From Luidia sarsii (Eukaryota; Echinodermata; Asteroidea; Paxillosida; Luidiidae), in contig OX465107.1 of NCBI GenBank assembly GCA_949987565.1, forward strand, positions 12,225,221 to 12,289,220: DNA of 64,000 bases. The letters run 5' to 3'. The notes under the pieces were generated by a model. The model did not search any database, was not told where the DNA came from, and saw only the letters and a list, made by a program, of their open reading frames with translations. Numbering within the stretch: the first letter of the stretch is position 1; the number at the start of each line of letters is the position of its first letter. The position numbers and the translations under genes are program-made. Of this stretch, positions 63,372 through 64,000 are shown piece after piece.

Positions 63372-63620
63372 TGCTCACGAAATGAAGGCTTAGGCTCGGG
63401 CTTAGGCCATATTTCTCTTACCCACTTTAATGTCAGAGTCATACATTACAAAAAATGTGCTTCGCTACTGCCAATATTATGTCATTCGTTTAAGACTCTG
63501 TACTTATCAAGCCAACAAATCCTTCATATTCGGCGACAAACCACAACCAGGATTTTCAGGTTTTGTCAGACGGCGACAAAGCCTGAGCCCAAGCCTGATC
63601 CATGGATTCGTAAAGGGCCC
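63372..63620. mobile_element. diverged MITE related to 37094-37352
   Basis: acgaaatgaaggcttaggctcgggcttaggcc ... ggattttcaggttttgtcag...cgacaaagcctgagcccaagcctga. Same order of blocks as the 37-kb copy, including the internal ggattttcaggttttgtcag. In a KPNB1 intron. Confidence 0.72.
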
Positions 63621-63970
63621 GAGTTTTAACCAAATCAGTTGGTCACAGCTTTGCATCTCTAATGACCCTATCATAAACGGGTAAGTAAAGCAGTGTCTGC
63701 CGTCAAGCTGAGCGATACCAGGGACTGTGTGGATGCGATGACCCTATTCACTGTACACAGTTGGCCATTCAGTGAAGCAGTTTTTGCTCATTCCAATGAC
63801 CATGTTCAGAGTGTGTACAATCGGCCATTCAGTAAACAACGGTGCCTTCATCCAATATCAGAGACACCTGCCCAAGAGCACCTGATATTTTGCGTGACTA
63901 TAACGCCTGGTATCCCGGCAAATATTGGTTATGAGATGCTCTGCCCGTTGTGCACCGTCCCCCTTCTTAC

Positions 63971-64000
63971 CTTGTCCACCTGTGTCTGTGATGCCTGCTG
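63971..64000 (-). CDS. KPNB1: importin subunit beta-1 exon (partial, runs off window)
   Basis: Ten codons at the window edge, Q-Q-A-S-Q-T-Q-V-D-K, then donor GACAAG|gtaaga at 63971, phase 0. It fits directly before S-D-Y-D-M-V-D of the next exon, as in the family. The rest of the gene (most of the 19 HEAT repeats) lies beyond 64000. Confidence 0.93.

Overview
This is a eukaryotic nuclear window, most likely from a marine invertebrate deuterostome. An echinoderm is favoured, but this is inference. The evidence is: spliced genes with GT-AG introns, many HYR (hyalin repeat) domain exons, an importin-beta gene, a single-exon class A GPCR, and abundant non-LTR and Penelope-like retroelements, tRNA-derived SINEs and MITEs. 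There are no bacterial operons, CRISPR arrays or rRNA genes.

Layout. (1) 1-8.8 kb, plus strand: part of a multi-exon gene open on the left. It has five phase-1/phase-1 HYR exons (19-5588), with a decayed CR1/L2-type retroelement in one intron, then two phase-compatible exons (7511-8820) of unrecognised type. (2) 8.8-15.3 kb: no gene seen. It holds Penelope remnants, a 1.15-kb G-rich polypurine array (12.15-13.3 kb) and a SINE. (3) 15.3-17.5 kb, minus strand: a broken GPCR fragment and an intact 331-aa GPCR whose stop codon lies inside a 17/21-bp minisatellite. (4) 17.5-25.3 kb: repeats only. (5) 25.3-50.0 kb, minus strand: an apparently complete gene reconstructed from consistent splice phases. 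It runs signal peptide - HYR x2 - HYR x4 (a 921-bp tandem exon duplication) - EGF x3 - short acidic linker - SEA domain over three exons - Cys-rich exon - transmembrane helix - cytoplasmic tail. This predicts a type I, mucin-like or adhesion-type cell-surface protein. Its 7.4-kb SEA-to-Cys-rich intron carries a head-to-head pair of Penelope-like elements with a 13-bp target-site duplication. (6) 50-61.5 kb: no confident gene. It holds four TTAA-flanked MITEs, other repeats and one candidate orphan first exon (52046-52199). (7) 61.5-64.0 kb, minus strand: the last four coding exons of importin subunit beta-1 (KPNB1), with introns carrying two SINE copies.

The protein genes look unrelated in pathway: two HYR-containing predicted secreted or surface proteins on opposite strands, one receptor, and one housekeeping nuclear-import gene. 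The most distinctive content is mobile: Penelope-derived ends with hammerhead-ribozyme-like motifs recur throughout, often as mirror-image pairs. Two insertions (5.9 kb and 117 bp) have clean 13-bp target-site duplications. All exon boundaries were read by eye from splice consensus, phase and domain content, with no transcript evidence.
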